A DNA stretch of 64,000 nt, taken from assembly GCF_031178195.1 (NCBI RefSeq), contig NZ_JAPSJL010000002.1:183493-247492 (forward strand). The letters run 5' to 3'. The position numbers and the translations under genes were made by a program. Below the pieces are notes generated by a model that saw nothing but the letters and a program-made list of their open reading frames with translations, did not search any database and was not told where the DNA came from. Below, one piece after another: positions 1 through 9,331 of the stretch (its first letter is position 1; each line of letters starts with the position of its first letter). Origin of the DNA: Zhihengliuella sp. GTDB taxonomy: Bacteria > Actinomycetota > Actinomycetes > Actinomycetales > Micrococcaceae.

Positions 1-1299
1 AAGTCGCTGCACGCGGCCAAGAAGGGCATCAAGGACTGGTGGGCCCCGCAGGGCCTCTTCGAGGACCTCGGGTTGAAGTACATCGGCCCCATCGACGGGC
101 ACAACCAGGCCAGCGTGGACGAGGCCCTCCAGCAGGCGCGCGCCTACGAGGGCCCCGTCCTCGTCCACGCCCTGACCGAGAAGGGCCGCGGCTACGCGCC
201 CGCGCGGGCGCACGAGGACGACCAGTTCCACGCCGTCGGCGTCATTGACCCCGTGACGGGCGAGCCGGTGGAGTCGGGCTCGGCCCAGTCGTGGACCTCC
301 GTCTTCGGCGAGGAGATCGCCTCGATCGCCGACGAGCGCGACGACATCGTGGGCATCACCGGCGCCATGATGATCCCCGTGGGCCTGAAGACCATGGCCG
401 ACCGGCACCCCGGTCGCGTCATCGACGTCGGCATCGCCGAGCAGCACGCCATGACCTCGGCGGCCGGTCTGGCGTACGGGGGCCTGCATCCCGTGGTCGC
501 CCTCTACGCGACGTTCCTGAACCGGGCGTACGACCAGCTGCTCATGGACGTCGCCCTGCACAAGGCGGGCGTCACAGTGGTCCTGGACCGGGCCGGCGTG
601 ACCGGCCCGGACGGCCCCAGCCATCACGGCATGTGGGACCTGTCGATCCTGCAGTCGGTGCCCGGCATCCACATCGCTGCGCCGCGCGACGCCGACCGCC
701 TGCGCGAGCAGCTGCGGGAGGCCGTCGCCGTGGACGACGCCCCGACCGTCCTGCGCTTCAGCAAGGGCACCGTGGGCCGCGCGATCGAGGCCGTCGAGCG
801 GCTCGAGGACGGCGTGGACGTCCTGGCCCGATCCGGCGAGAGCAGGGAACACGACGCCGACGCCCGCGACGTGCTGATCGTCGCGGTCGGCTCGATGGCC
901 GGCACCGGTCTCGAGGTCGCCTCCCGGCTCGCGGCCCAGGGGATCACGGCCACCGTCGTCGATCCCCGCTGGGTCCTGCCCGTGCCCCGGTCCATCGTGG
1001 GACTGGCCGCCCGCCACCGCCTGGTCGTCTCGATCGAGGACGGGGTCCGGGCCGGGGGAGTGGGCGCGCGGATCCGGCAGGAGATGCGCGCGGCCGGCGT
1101 GGACACGGCGCTGAACGAGGTCGGCCTGCCGGTGGAGTTCCTCGCCCATGGCTCGCGCTCCCAGATCCTCGAGCGCGTGGGCCTGACGGCGGCGAACATC
1201 GCGCAGAGCACCGTCGCCCAGGTGCTCGGGACGCAGGTGCCCTTCGCGCGGCCGCTGCCCGGGCAGGACCTGCCCACCGGCCAGATCCCCCGGCTGTGA
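1..1299 (+). CDS. dxs: 1-deoxy-D-xylulose-5-phosphate synthase, C-terminal part (5' truncated by window edge)
   Basis: This is a thiamine-diphosphate transketolase-like enzyme. It condenses pyruvate and glyceraldehyde 3-phosphate to DXP, the first step of the MEP isoprenoid pathway. Frame 1 is open from the first base. About 432 codons are present and roughly 200 N-terminal residues lie outside the window, judging from the usual 620-650. Visible family motifs are [19 protein letters not shown] in the pyrimidine-binding domain, and the [15 protein letters not shown] stretch, followed by a transketolase C-terminal domain. The stop overlaps the GTG start of the next gene (GTGA), so the two are probably translationally coupled. 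Confidence 0.95.
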   Translation, partial: KSLHAAKKGIKDWWAPQGLFEDLGLKYIGPIDGHNQASVDEALQQARAYEGPVLVHALTEKGRGYAPARAHEDDQFHAVGVIDPVTGEPVESGSAQSWTSVFGEEIASIADERDDIVGITGAMMIPVGLKTMADRHPGRVIDVGIAEQHAMTSAAGLAYGGLHPVVALYATFLNRAYDQLLMDVALHKAGVTVVLDRAGVTGPDGPSHHGMWDLSILQSVPGIHIAAPRDADRLREQLREAVAVDDAPTVLRFSKGTVGRAIEAVERLEDGVDVLARSGESREHDADARDVLIVAVGSMAGTGLEVASRLAAQGITATVVDPRWVLPVPRSIVGLAARHRLVVSIEDGVRAGGVGARIRQEMRAAGVDTALNEVGLPVEFLAHGSRSQILERVGLTAANIAQSTVAQVLGTQVPFARPLPGQDLPTGQIPRL

Positions 1300-1958
1300 G
1301 TCCCGCGGCCGTGGGCGTGGACGCCGGTCCGCTGCGGTCCGAGCCGGCGGGCGCCATCCCGGGCGAGCTGGTGGTCGCCCGGGCCTGGAAGTACGACGGC
1401 GGACCGCACTGGGTGGTGCCCGGCACCTACCTGGGCGCCGATGCGGCCGGCCACTGGATCTTCCAGCCCGCCGGGGCGTTCGTCGCCCGGCCCGGTGCCG
1501 GCTTCTACGCGGCGTCCGACGCGGTCTGCCTCGTCCCGCACCAGGGGCCGAGCGGTCCGGACGCAACGGTCCGGACCGCGGACTGGGTGGCGACCTTCTA
1601 CGACGCCGCCCACCCGGGCGACTTCCGCATCTACATCGACGTCTCGACCGGGATCGGCTGGCGCCCGCTGCGACCCACCGGCTGGGAGGTCCACTCGGTG
1701 GACATGGATCTGGACGTGGTCCGCTCGAGTACCCGCGGCGTCTACCTCGACGACGAGGACGAGTTCGCCGAGCACCGCGCCGCGTACGGGTACCCGGACG
1801 GGCTGGTGGCGCGGATGAGCGCGGCCGCCGCCGAGCTGATGGCCGCCGTCGAGGGCCGCCGCGGGGTCTTCGACGTCGAGCCCGGGTCGGGGGCGAGCCG
1901 CGCCGCTCGGGCCTGGCTCGAGGACGGTCGGCGGCTCGCGTCGTCGTCCGGGGGCTGA
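1296..1958 (+). CDS. DUF402 domain protein
   Basis: A 220-residue protein assigned to DUF402. The visible features are an N-terminal segment with KYDGGPHW, a central Y-I-D-V strand, and the acidic signature of the family (SVDMDLDVV, then YLDDEDEF) followed by [11 protein letters not shown]. Characterised relatives are nucleoside di/triphosphate phosphatases that use a metal bound by such acidic residues, but the substrate here is unknown. The GTG start at 1296 overlaps the dxs stop by 4 nt. The same frame stays open far upstream, but there it is only a shadow of dxs. Confidence 0.8.
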   Translation: MSPAAVGVDAGPLRSEPAGAIPGELVVARAWKYDGGPHWVVPGTYLGADAAGHWIFQPAGAFVARPGAGFYAASDAVCLVPHQGPSGPDATVRTADWVATFYDAAHPGDFRIYIDVSTGIGWRPLRPTGWEVHSVDMDLDVVRSSTRGVYLDDEDEFAEHRAAYGYPDGLVARMSAAAAELMAAVEGRRGVFDVEPGSGASRAARAWLEDGRRLASSSGG

Positions 1959-2031
1959 GCGGGCCGCCGGCGCACCGGAGTTTTCGAGGAGTACCGATCC
2001 ACGGGCAAACCGCCCGGACTGGAGGAGAAGC

Positions 2032-2595
2032 ATGGCCATCATCCGCACCTACCGCCGTCGAGACGACGGATCGCTCGAGTTCCGCGAGGCATGGTACGAG
2101 ACCTACGCCGACGGCGGCCTGGGGCAGTTCGTCATCAACCACGGAGCCGTGGGGCACCAGTCGACCACCCAGGACGTGCAGGACGTCGACGAGGAGACCG
2201 GCGAGTCGCTGCTCGCGGGCTTCGAGCTGCAGTGCCGCGAAGACGGCTTCGCCGAGCTGGCGCCCGAGGAGCAGTTCTGGGTGGTCGCCCAGTACCCGGC
2301 CAAGTCGGAGGGCGGCTACGGGCAGCGGCTGCGGGACACCGCCGTCCAGGTCCTCACGCCCCACCTGGCCTGGCGCGGACTGGGCACGGTGGAGTCGGCC
2401 GAGTTCGCACCCGGCAAGCTGAACATCAAGATCCTCACGCCGGACGCCAAGTCCGCCGTGTCGGCCATCAAGACCGCGGTGCGCGACCACAACCTCGACT
2501 TCTCCAAGCTCCGCATCGCCGCGGCCCCGTACGGCGAGCCGGAGAAGCTCAAGCAGAAGCATCCGCTGCCGCCGAAGCCATTCAGCCTGGACTAG
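2032..2595 (+). CDS. conserved hypothetical protein, unrecognised
   Basis: A 187-residue protein that I do not recognise. The ATG sits 8 nt behind a strong GGAGGAG ribosome site, so translation is very likely. The N-terminal 50 residues (RTYRRRDDGSLEFREAWYE, then QFVINHGAVGHQSTTQ) faintly resemble a WGR-type beta fold; this is only an impression. The rest is mixed alpha/beta and ends in a Pro/Lys-rich tail. There is no signal peptide or membrane segment. It is followed by a long perfect hairpin shared with the convergent argG gene. Confidence 0.75.
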   Translation: MAIIRTYRRRDDGSLEFREAWYETYADGGLGQFVINHGAVGHQSTTQDVQDVDEETGESLLAGFELQCREDGFAELAPEEQFWVVAQYPAKSEGGYGQRLRDTAVQVLTPHLAWRGLGTVESAEFAPGKLNIKILTPDAKSAVSAIKTAVRDHNLDFSKLRIAAAPYGEPEKLKQKHPLPPKPFSLD

Positions 2596-2666
2596 GCATC
2601 GCTCCGGCCCCGGCCGGAAACCGAGTCTGTTGCCGGACTCCCGGGACCGGCGGTGGACCAAAGAAC

Positions 2667-2713
2667 GAAGCGCGCCCCGCGCGGCTGCACAGCAGCCGCG
2701 CGGGGCGCGCTTC
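2667..2713. terminator. bidirectional terminator between convergent genes
   Basis: A perfect 22-bp GC-rich inverted repeat (arms 2667-2688 and 2692-2713) with a 3-nt loop lies between the stop of the hypothetical gene and the stop of argG. The arms begin GAAGCGCG and end CGCGCTTC. There is no proper U-tract, as is common in high-GC actinobacteria. Confidence 0.8.
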
Positions 2714-2756
2714 CTCATGCTCCGTCCGGCTCCGGCCTGCCGGAACCGGCGTCGGG

Positions 2757-4223
<1,467 letters not shown>

Positions 4224-4226
4224 TTA

Positions 4227-4250
4227 TGCATGACTATGAATGACTATGCA
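4227..4250. promoter_or_regulatory. overlapping ARG-box-like sites (putative ArgR operator)
   Basis: TGCATGACTATGAA (4227-4240) and TGAATGACTATGCA (4237-4250) overlap with a 10-bp period. Each resembles the ARG box pattern TGAAT-N4-ATTCA. They lie just upstream of the argG -35. ArgR hexamers normally bind adjacent box pairs, so repression or activation of argG by arginine is a reasonable inference. ArgR itself is not in the window. Confidence 0.6.
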
Positions 4251-4357
4251 CATGGGTGGCGGCGTGCCCCCGGGCGGCCCGCGGTAGGCTCGCGGGCGGG
4301 CCGCCGCGAGCGCGACCGCCGATTGCACATCCACCGCACGACCCCTAGGAGGCCCGC

Positions 4358-5458
4358 ATGGAAACCGGCCGATCCGGCGCACCCGACCCCACGGTCCGCC
4401 TCCTCCTCGACAACGACACCGGGATCGACGACGCCCTGGCGCTGGCCTACCTCGCCGCGTGCGACCACGTCGAGCTCGTCGCCGTCACCAGCACCCCCGG
4501 CAACGTCGGCGTGGAGCAGGTCGCCGCCAACAACCGGGCGCTGCTCGACCTCTGCGGCCGCCCCGAGGTCCCGGTCCTGATCGGCGCCCGGCAGCCGCTG
4601 CGGATCCCGCTCGTCACGACCCCCGAGACCCACGGCCCCCAGGGCGTTGGTTACGCGGAGCTCCCGGCGCCGTCCCCGTCCGGGCGCGAGGCGGCCGGGA
4701 CGGCGGACGACGACGCGGTCGACTTCTGGATCGAGGCGGCCCGCGCCGCGCCCGGCGAGCTGACCGCCCTGCTCACGGCGCCGCTGACCAACTTCGCCCT
4801 CGCCTTGCGCCGCGAGCCGCGACTGCCGTGGCTGCTCAAGGGCGTCGTGGTGATGGGCGGCAGCTTCAACTACCAGGGCAACACGACGCCGACGGCCGAG
4901 TGGAACACCCACGTGGACCCGCACGCCGCGCACGAGGTCTATGCGGCGTACGGGGCGGCGGCCGCGGCCGGGCTGGACGCGGGCCGGCTGCCCGTCGTCT
5001 GCTCCCTCGAGGCCACCGAGCGCTACGAGATGCCCCCGGAGGTCGTGACCCGCCTCGCGGCCGCCGCCGGCTGCGAGGCGCCCGAGCGGGTGCGCCCCGA
5101 GGATCCGGAGGGTCTCCGCAGCCGGGCCTCGGACCCGCTGGTCCGCTACCTCTCCGACGCGCTGCGCTTCTACTTCGAGTTCCACCGCCGCTACGACCAG
5201 GGCTACATCGCCCACGTCCACGACTACTTCGCGGCGGGCGTCGCCGTCGGGACCCTGGCCCACCGGGCCCGTCCCGCCGTCGTCGACGTCGAGACCGAGT
5301 CGCCGCTGCTGGTCGGGACGACGGTCGCCGACTACCGGGGGCTCTGGGGCCGGCCGGCGAACGCGCGCGTCGTCGACTGGAACGACCCCGAGGCGGGTTT
5401 CGCCGAGCTCGTCGAGCGGCTCGGCGCCCACGCCCGGCGGCTCCGGACGGCACCCTAG
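4358..5458 (+). CDS. nucleoside hydrolase (IunH family)
   Basis: Hydrolyses the N-glycosidic bond of ribonucleosides to give base and ribose. The 366-residue product has the family hallmark DNDTGIDDALAL near residues 18-29, the conserved VVMGGSF region with EWN and VDP following, and a late HDYFAAG segment carrying the likely catalytic histidine. Substrate preference cannot be read from sequence. The start is preceded by TAGGAGG. A TAGGCT box about 68 nt upstream may be the -10. It lies 114 bp ahead of an ECF importer on the same strand, which suggests nucleoside or base salvage. Confidence 0.88.
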   Translation: METGRSGAPDPTVRLLLDNDTGIDDALALAYLAACDHVELVAVTSTPGNVGVEQVAANNRALLDLCGRPEVPVLIGARQPLRIPLVTTPETHGPQGVGYAELPAPSPSGREAAGTADDDAVDFWIEAARAAPGELTALLTAPLTNFALALRREPRLPWLLKGVVVMGGSFNYQGNTTPTAEWNTHVDPHAAHEVYAAYGAAAAAGLDAGRLPVVCSLEATERYEMPPEVVTRLAAAAGCEAPERVRPEDPEGLRSRASDPLVRYLSDALRFYFEFHRRYDQGYIAHVHDYFAAGVAVGTLAHRARPAVVDVETESPLLVGTTVADYRGLWGRPANARVVDWNDPEAGFAELVERLGAHARRLRTAP

Positions 5459-5465
5459 GGGCGCG

Positions 5466-5478
5466 GTGTAAAATACAC
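5466..5478 (+). promoter_or_regulatory. palindromic promoter element before the ECF importer
   Basis: GTGTAAAATACAC is a 13-nt inverted repeat (GTGTA-AAA-TACAC). It overlaps a good -10 hexamer, TAAAAT (5469-5474). It starts 8 bp after the nucleoside hydrolase stop and is strikingly AT-rich for this genome. A repressor bound here would block the promoter. The regulator is unknown. Confidence 0.5.
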
Positions 5479-5512
5479 TCTCGGCTTCCGAGGTGACATA
5501 GGGGGCCGTGCC

Positions 5513-5529
5513 GACGCCCGCCGGGCGTC
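5513..5529 (+). other. hairpin in the ECF operon leader
   Basis: GACGCCC and GGGCGTC form a perfect 7-bp stem around a 3-nt loop. It sits between the proposed transcription start (about 5481) and the start codon at 5573. I could not match the roughly 90-nt leader to a known riboswitch class. Confidence 0.4.
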
Positions 5530-5572
5530 CCCACGCACACCGCCCGCGATTCCGCGATCCAGGAGCACCCCT

Positions 5573-6448
5573 ATGTCCGTACCCCAGCCCGCTGCGCCCG
5601 AACCCGCCCCCGGACCCGAGTCCGGCACCGACGCCACGGCCGGCGGCCTGACCCTGGAGGACCGTCCCGGCCACTCCGGCCCCGGACGCCGCCTCCTGGC
5701 GACGGCCGGCTTTGCGATCCTCGCCGTCACCTACCTCGCGCTGGTCCTCACCCAGCCCGCGGGCATCGCGGAGGGGCTGGGACAGGGCGTCGCACTGGCC
5801 GCGTTCGCCGGGTACCTGGCCGCCGCGCTGCTCCTGCTCGCCGCGGTCCTACCGGAGCTGCCGGTAGGGACGCTCACCCTCATCCCGGTCGCGCTGGCGC
5901 TGAACATCGTCCTCGGCCAATTCGTCGGCTCGGTCATGGTGCCGCTCTACCTCGACTCGATCGGCACGGTCCTCGTCGGGTTCCTCGCGGGCCGCCGGGC
6001 CGGGGCCGCCACCGGCGTGCTCGGCACCCTCGTCTGGGCCCTGTTCAACCCGACCGTCCTGCCCTTCGCCGCTGGCGCGGGCCTCATCGGCCTGCTCGCG
6101 GGAACGGCCGCGCGCCTCGGGGCCGTCCGGAGGATCGTCCTGGCGCCGCTCGCCGGTCTCGTGGCCGGCGTCATCGGCGGGCTCGTGGCCGCCCCCGTGG
6201 CCGCCTTCGTCTTCGGCGGAACGTCGGGCGTGGGCACCGGCGCGCTGGTGAGCGCCTTCGGTGCCATGGGGGACTCGCTGCTCTCCGCGGTCACCAAGCA
6301 GGCCCTGATCTCCGACCCCGGGGACAAGGCCGTCGTCTTCCTCATCGCCGCGCTCCTGGTGTACGCCCTGCCCGGACGCCTGACCCGCACCTTCGCGTTC
6401 GTTCGCCGCTACCGCGTCCTCGGCCGGCGCCGGCAGGCGCAGGACTAG
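5573..6448 (+). CDS. ECF transporter substrate-binding (S) component
   Basis: A 291-residue integral membrane protein. A Pro-rich 45-residue N-terminal tail is followed by about six hydrophobic segments. The segment VPLYLDSIGTVLVGFLAGRRAG, then GTLVWALFNP, is typical of vitamin/nucleobase-type ECF S components. It should bind the transported solute and pass it to the T/A module encoded by the next two genes. The start has AGGAG upstream. The substrate is not determined by sequence; the neighbouring nucleoside hydrolase makes a nucleoside or base a fair guess, with thiamine precursors or cobalamin as alternatives. Confidence 0.75.
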   Translation: MSVPQPAAPEPAPGPESGTDATAGGLTLEDRPGHSGPGRRLLATAGFAILAVTYLALVLTQPAGIAEGLGQGVALAAFAGYLAAALLLLAAVLPELPVGTLTLIPVALALNIVLGQFVGSVMVPLYLDSIGTVLVGFLAGRRAGAATGVLGTLVWALFNPTVLPFAAGAGLIGLLAGTAARLGAVRRIVLAPLAGLVAGVIGGLVAAPVAAFVFGGTSGVGTGALVSAFGAMGDSLLSAVTKQALISDPGDKAVVFLIAALLVYALPGRLTRTFAFVRRYRVLGRRRQAQD

Positions 6449-6455
6449 CGCGCCG

Positions 6456-7208
6456 GTGCACCCGTTCACGGTCCTCGCGGTCGCCGCGCTCGTCGTCACC
6501 AGCACGACGGCGCTGGCCGCCTGGCCCGTCAGCCTCTCCGTGGTCCTCGTCTGCCTGGGCGTCGCAGCGACCAGGGGACGGCTCGCGGCCGTCGCGGCGG
6601 CCTCGACCGCGATCCTCGTGCCGGTCTGGTGCTCGCAGCTGATGATCCACGCCCTGTTCGACCGGGCCGGAACCCATGTCCTCCTCGAGGCCGGCTGGCT
6701 CCGGCTCACCTCTGAGGGATTGACCGTCGCGGCGCAGCTCGGGCTCCGACTCGCCGTCCTCGTGGTGGTCGGCGCGACCGTGGCCGTGGCCGTCGACCGC
6801 CACCGGCTGGTCGCGGCCATCGACCTCGCGCCGGTCCCGCCGCAGGCCGGCTACCTGCTCGCCGCGACGCTCGCCCTGGTGCCGAGGCTCCAGCGTCGCC
6901 GGCGCGCGATCGCCGACGCCCAGGCGCTCCGTCTCCTGGACGCCGCCCCGGAGGCCCGCCGGGCCGGCCCGCTCCGGCGGGCCTGGCGGGCGGTCCGGCT
7001 CCAGGCCGTGCCGCTCGTGCTGTCCTCTGTCCAGGACGCCGCCGAGCGCGCCCCGCACCTGGCGGCGCGCGGCTTCCCCTCCACCGCGGACCGCCGGACA
7101 CGCCTGCGGGACGTGCCGGACTCCCGGCTCCAGCGCCTCGTCCGCCGCGCGGCGGCCGTCGGCGCCGTCGTCGTGCCCGCCCTGATCCTGATCGGCGGTG
7201 CCGGATGA
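6456..7208 (+). CDS. ECF transporter transmembrane (T) component
   Basis: The 250-residue EcfT/CbiQ-like subunit that couples the ATPases to the S component. It has several hydrophobic N-terminal helices and two cytoplasmic coupling motifs in the C-terminal half (ADAQALR and HLAARGF), corresponding to the paired A-R-G type motifs of the family. It starts with GTG 7 bp after the S gene and its stop overlaps the ATPase gene start (ATGA), so the three genes form one operon. Confidence 0.75.
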   Translation: MHPFTVLAVAALVVTSTTALAAWPVSLSVVLVCLGVAATRGRLAAVAAASTAILVPVWCSQLMIHALFDRAGTHVLLEAGWLRLTSEGLTVAAQLGLRLAVLVVVGATVAVAVDRHRLVAAIDLAPVPPQAGYLLAATLALVPRLQRRRRAIADAQALRLLDAAPEARRAGPLRRAWRAVRLQAVPLVLSSVQDAAERAPHLAARGFPSTADRRTRLRDVPDSRLQRLVRRAAAVGAVVVPALILIGGAG

Positions 7209-8734
7209 GCGCCGGCGCGGAACGCGCGACGGCGGCGCTGCTGGACGCGCGGATCGACTCCTTCCGGTTCGGCGGCCACGCGGGCGAGACCCTGCGCGGT
7301 ATCCGTCTCGTGGTGGCGCCGGGCACGCTGACAGCGATCGTGGGCGCCTCGGGCTCCGGCAAGACGACGCTGGCCCGGGTGCTCGCCGGAATGCTGCCGC
7401 CCCCGTCGCCGGGAGGCGCACCTGTCGCTGGTGCCGATGACGACCCGGACGACGACGTCCTGGAGGCCGTCCTCGAGCTGTGCGGGCGGCGGGTCGCCTT
7501 CGCACCCGGGCACCGGGTCCGGATCGATCCGGCGGGTTGGGCAGGCCGTGTCGGCCTGCTCCCGCAGGAGGCGCGGCACTTCCTCTCCGGGGCGCGGGAG
7601 ACCGTCGCCGAGGAGATCGCGTTCGCGCTCGAGAACCAGGGCGTGCCGAGGCCGCGGATGCGCGAGCGGGTCCGGGCCGTGGCGGTCGACCTCGGGCTGG
7701 AAGGTCTCCTCGACCGGGATGTCGAGCGGCTCTCGGGCGGCCAGGAGCGGCTCGTCGCGCTGGCGGCGCTGGCGGTCGTCGATCCCGCTGTGCTGGTGCT
7801 GGACGAGCCGCTGGCGGGGCTCGACGCCGAGGCTCGTGGCCGGGTGGTCGCGTGGGCCGCGGACCGGTGCGCCCGCGGGCGCTCCGTGGTGCATCTGACG
7901 CGCCGCGAGGACGAGATGACCGTCCGTGCCGACGACGTCCGCATCCTCGCAGGCGGCGGACTCGCGCGCTCGTCTCCCGCTCGCGCCGCGGAGCCCTGTC
8001 CGCCGGCGGCCGGGGGAGTGGTGCCGTCGGCAGCGACCGGTGCGTCCGCGTCCCACCGGCCCTCGACCGGTGGGTCGGCGCGAGGGCTGCTGGCGCTCTC
8101 CGGGGCGAGCCTCGGCTACGGCGACCCCGGGCGCGCCCGGCGAGTCCTCCGCCGCCCGCGCCGCACCGGTCAGCCGGTGCTGACCGGCGTGGACCTGACT
8201 CTCCACGCGGGGGAGACGGTCGCGCTCCTGGGCCCCAACGGCGTCGGGAAGACCACGCTGCTCAAGACCGCGGCCGGCCTGCTGGAACCCCTGGCCGGGA
8301 CCGTCCGGCGGACTGGGCGGATCGGGCTGCTGCTGCAGGACAGCGGGGACCAGCTCTTCGAGCGGACGGTGCGCCGCGAGGTCGGGTTCGGGGTCGACGC
8401 CCCGCGGGCCGTCTCGCACGTGCTGGACGGGCTCGGTCTCTCCGATGTCGCAGCGGAGCATCCGTACGAGCTGCCCGGATCGGTCCGCCGTCTCGTCGCA
8501 CTGGCCACGGTCCTGGTCAAGGACCCGGACGTGCTGCTCTGCGACGAGCCCACGGTGGCCCTGGACGATGCCGGGCTCGATCTGCTGCGCGGAGTCCTGG
8601 CGCAGCGTGCCGGCACGGGCGGGGCGGTGCTGTTCAGCACCCATGACGAGGACTTCGCCGCGGCGGCTGCCGACCGGGTGATCCGCCTCCCCGGCCCTGG
8701 CGGCCGCGATCCGCACGACGCCGCCGCGGCCTAG
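7205..8734 (+). CDS. fused double ECF ATPase (EcfA-EcfA')
   Basis: A 509-residue protein with two ABC ATPase domains in one chain. Domain 1 has Walker A GASGSGKTT (residues 47-55), LSGGQ near 176 and Walker B VLVLDEP. Domain 2 has Walker A GPNGVGKTT near 342 and Walker B VLLCDEP near 440. Its signature reads LPGSV instead of LSGGQ, while domain 1 has TRRED where the switch histidine (TH) is expected; domain 2 keeps STHD. This implies one intact and one degenerate composite ATP site. It powers the S/T importer encoded just upstream. Confidence 0.88.
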   Translation: MSAGAERATAALLDARIDSFRFGGHAGETLRGIRLVVAPGTLTAIVGASGSGKTTLARVLAGMLPPPSPGGAPVAGADDDPDDDVLEAVLELCGRRVAFAPGHRVRIDPAGWAGRVGLLPQEARHFLSGARETVAEEIAFALENQGVPRPRMRERVRAVAVDLGLEGLLDRDVERLSGGQERLVALAALAVVDPAVLVLDEPLAGLDAEARGRVVAWAADRCARGRSVVHLTRREDEMTVRADDVRILAGGGLARSSPARAAEPCPPAAGGVVPSAATGASASHRPSTGGSARGLLALSGASLGYGDPGRARRVLRRPRRTGQPVLTGVDLTLHAGETVALLGPNGVGKTTLLKTAAGLLEPLAGTVRRTGRIGLLLQDSGDQLFERTVRREVGFGVDAPRAVSHVLDGLGLSDVAAEHPYELPGSVRRLVALATVLVKDPDVLLCDEPTVALDDAGLDLLRGVLAQRAGTGGAVLFSTHDEDFAAAAADRVIRLPGPGGRDPHDAAAA

Positions 8735-8785
8735 CCGTCCGGGCTCGACGTGTCCGCGGCGTCGGGTGCGGCCCGGGGGTGGAGC

Positions 8786-9298
8786 TCAGACGTGGACGAT
8801 GACGTCCTCGCCGTCGATCTCCGCGGCGAAGCGCTCCAGCGGCGCGTCGGCCGGCCCGGCGGTGGGCGTCCCATCCTCGGGCGCGAACTCCGAGTTGTGG
8901 CACGGGCAGTGGAAGTCGTGCTCGTCGCCGACCTGCACCTGGCACCCCGCGTGCGTGCACAGCGCTCGGTAGGCCAGAACCGAGGTCTCGCTCGGCCGGA
9001 ACAGCAGGTAGTTGCGCCCCTCGATCTCCACGCCGAGCTTGGAGCCGCGCGGCAGCTCGGAGGCGGCGGCGACCACATGGCCTGTGGTGCCCTCCGCGCC
9101 CGGCTGCGGCGTCGACGGCGCGGACGCCTGCGGCGGGGCTGCGGGGGAGCAGGCCCCGAGCGCGACGGTCCCGGCGACCGCCGTGCCGCCGAGGGCGGTG
9201 CGCTGGAGGAAGCCCCGACGCGTCGGGACCGGCGCGCCCGGGGCGGGCGGAGGGGTCGCCTCGGCGGCGGGGGTCGGTGCGGCGTCGGGATGGGTCAT
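8786..9298 (-). CDS. Rieske [2Fe-2S] protein with Tat signal and lipobox
   Basis: A 170-residue predicted exported electron-transfer protein. The N-terminus is Pro/Ala-rich, then TRRGFLQRTALGG (twin-arginine motif) leads a short hydrophobic segment ending at LGAC, a lipobox cysteine. The C-terminal domain carries both cluster-binding motifs, CTHAGC and CPCHNS. It is not next to cytochrome bc or dioxygenase genes, so its partner is unknown. A TATGAT box lies 6 nt before the ATG, and the intervening GGAGGC can also act as ribosome site. The start lies 33 bp downstream of the fadJ stop. Confidence 0.9.
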   Translation of the reverse strand: MTHPDAAPTPAAEATPPPAPGAPVPTRRGFLQRTALGGTAVAGTVALGACSPAAPPQASAPSTPQPGAEGTTGHVVAAASELPRGSKLGVEIEGRNYLLFRPSETSVLAYRALCTHAGCQVQVGDEHDFHCPCHNSEFAPEDGTPTAGPADAPLERFAAEIDGEDVIVHV

Positions 9299-9304
9299 GC
9301 CTCC

Positions 9305-9310
9305 ATCATA
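9305..9310 (-). promoter_or_regulatory. -10 box of the Rieske gene
   Basis: TATGAT on the minus strand ends 6 nt before the start codon. This suggests a leaderless or nearly leaderless transcript independent of the upstream fadJ operon. No clear -35 is seen. Confidence 0.5.
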
Positions 9311-9331
9311 GGAAGCAACCCGCCCCGTGCC

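Noticed and set aside
291..1295. Upstream extension of the DUF402 frame through dxs
   Set aside because: The extension is Arg/Pro-rich and without family similarity. The real start is the GTG that overlaps the dxs stop.
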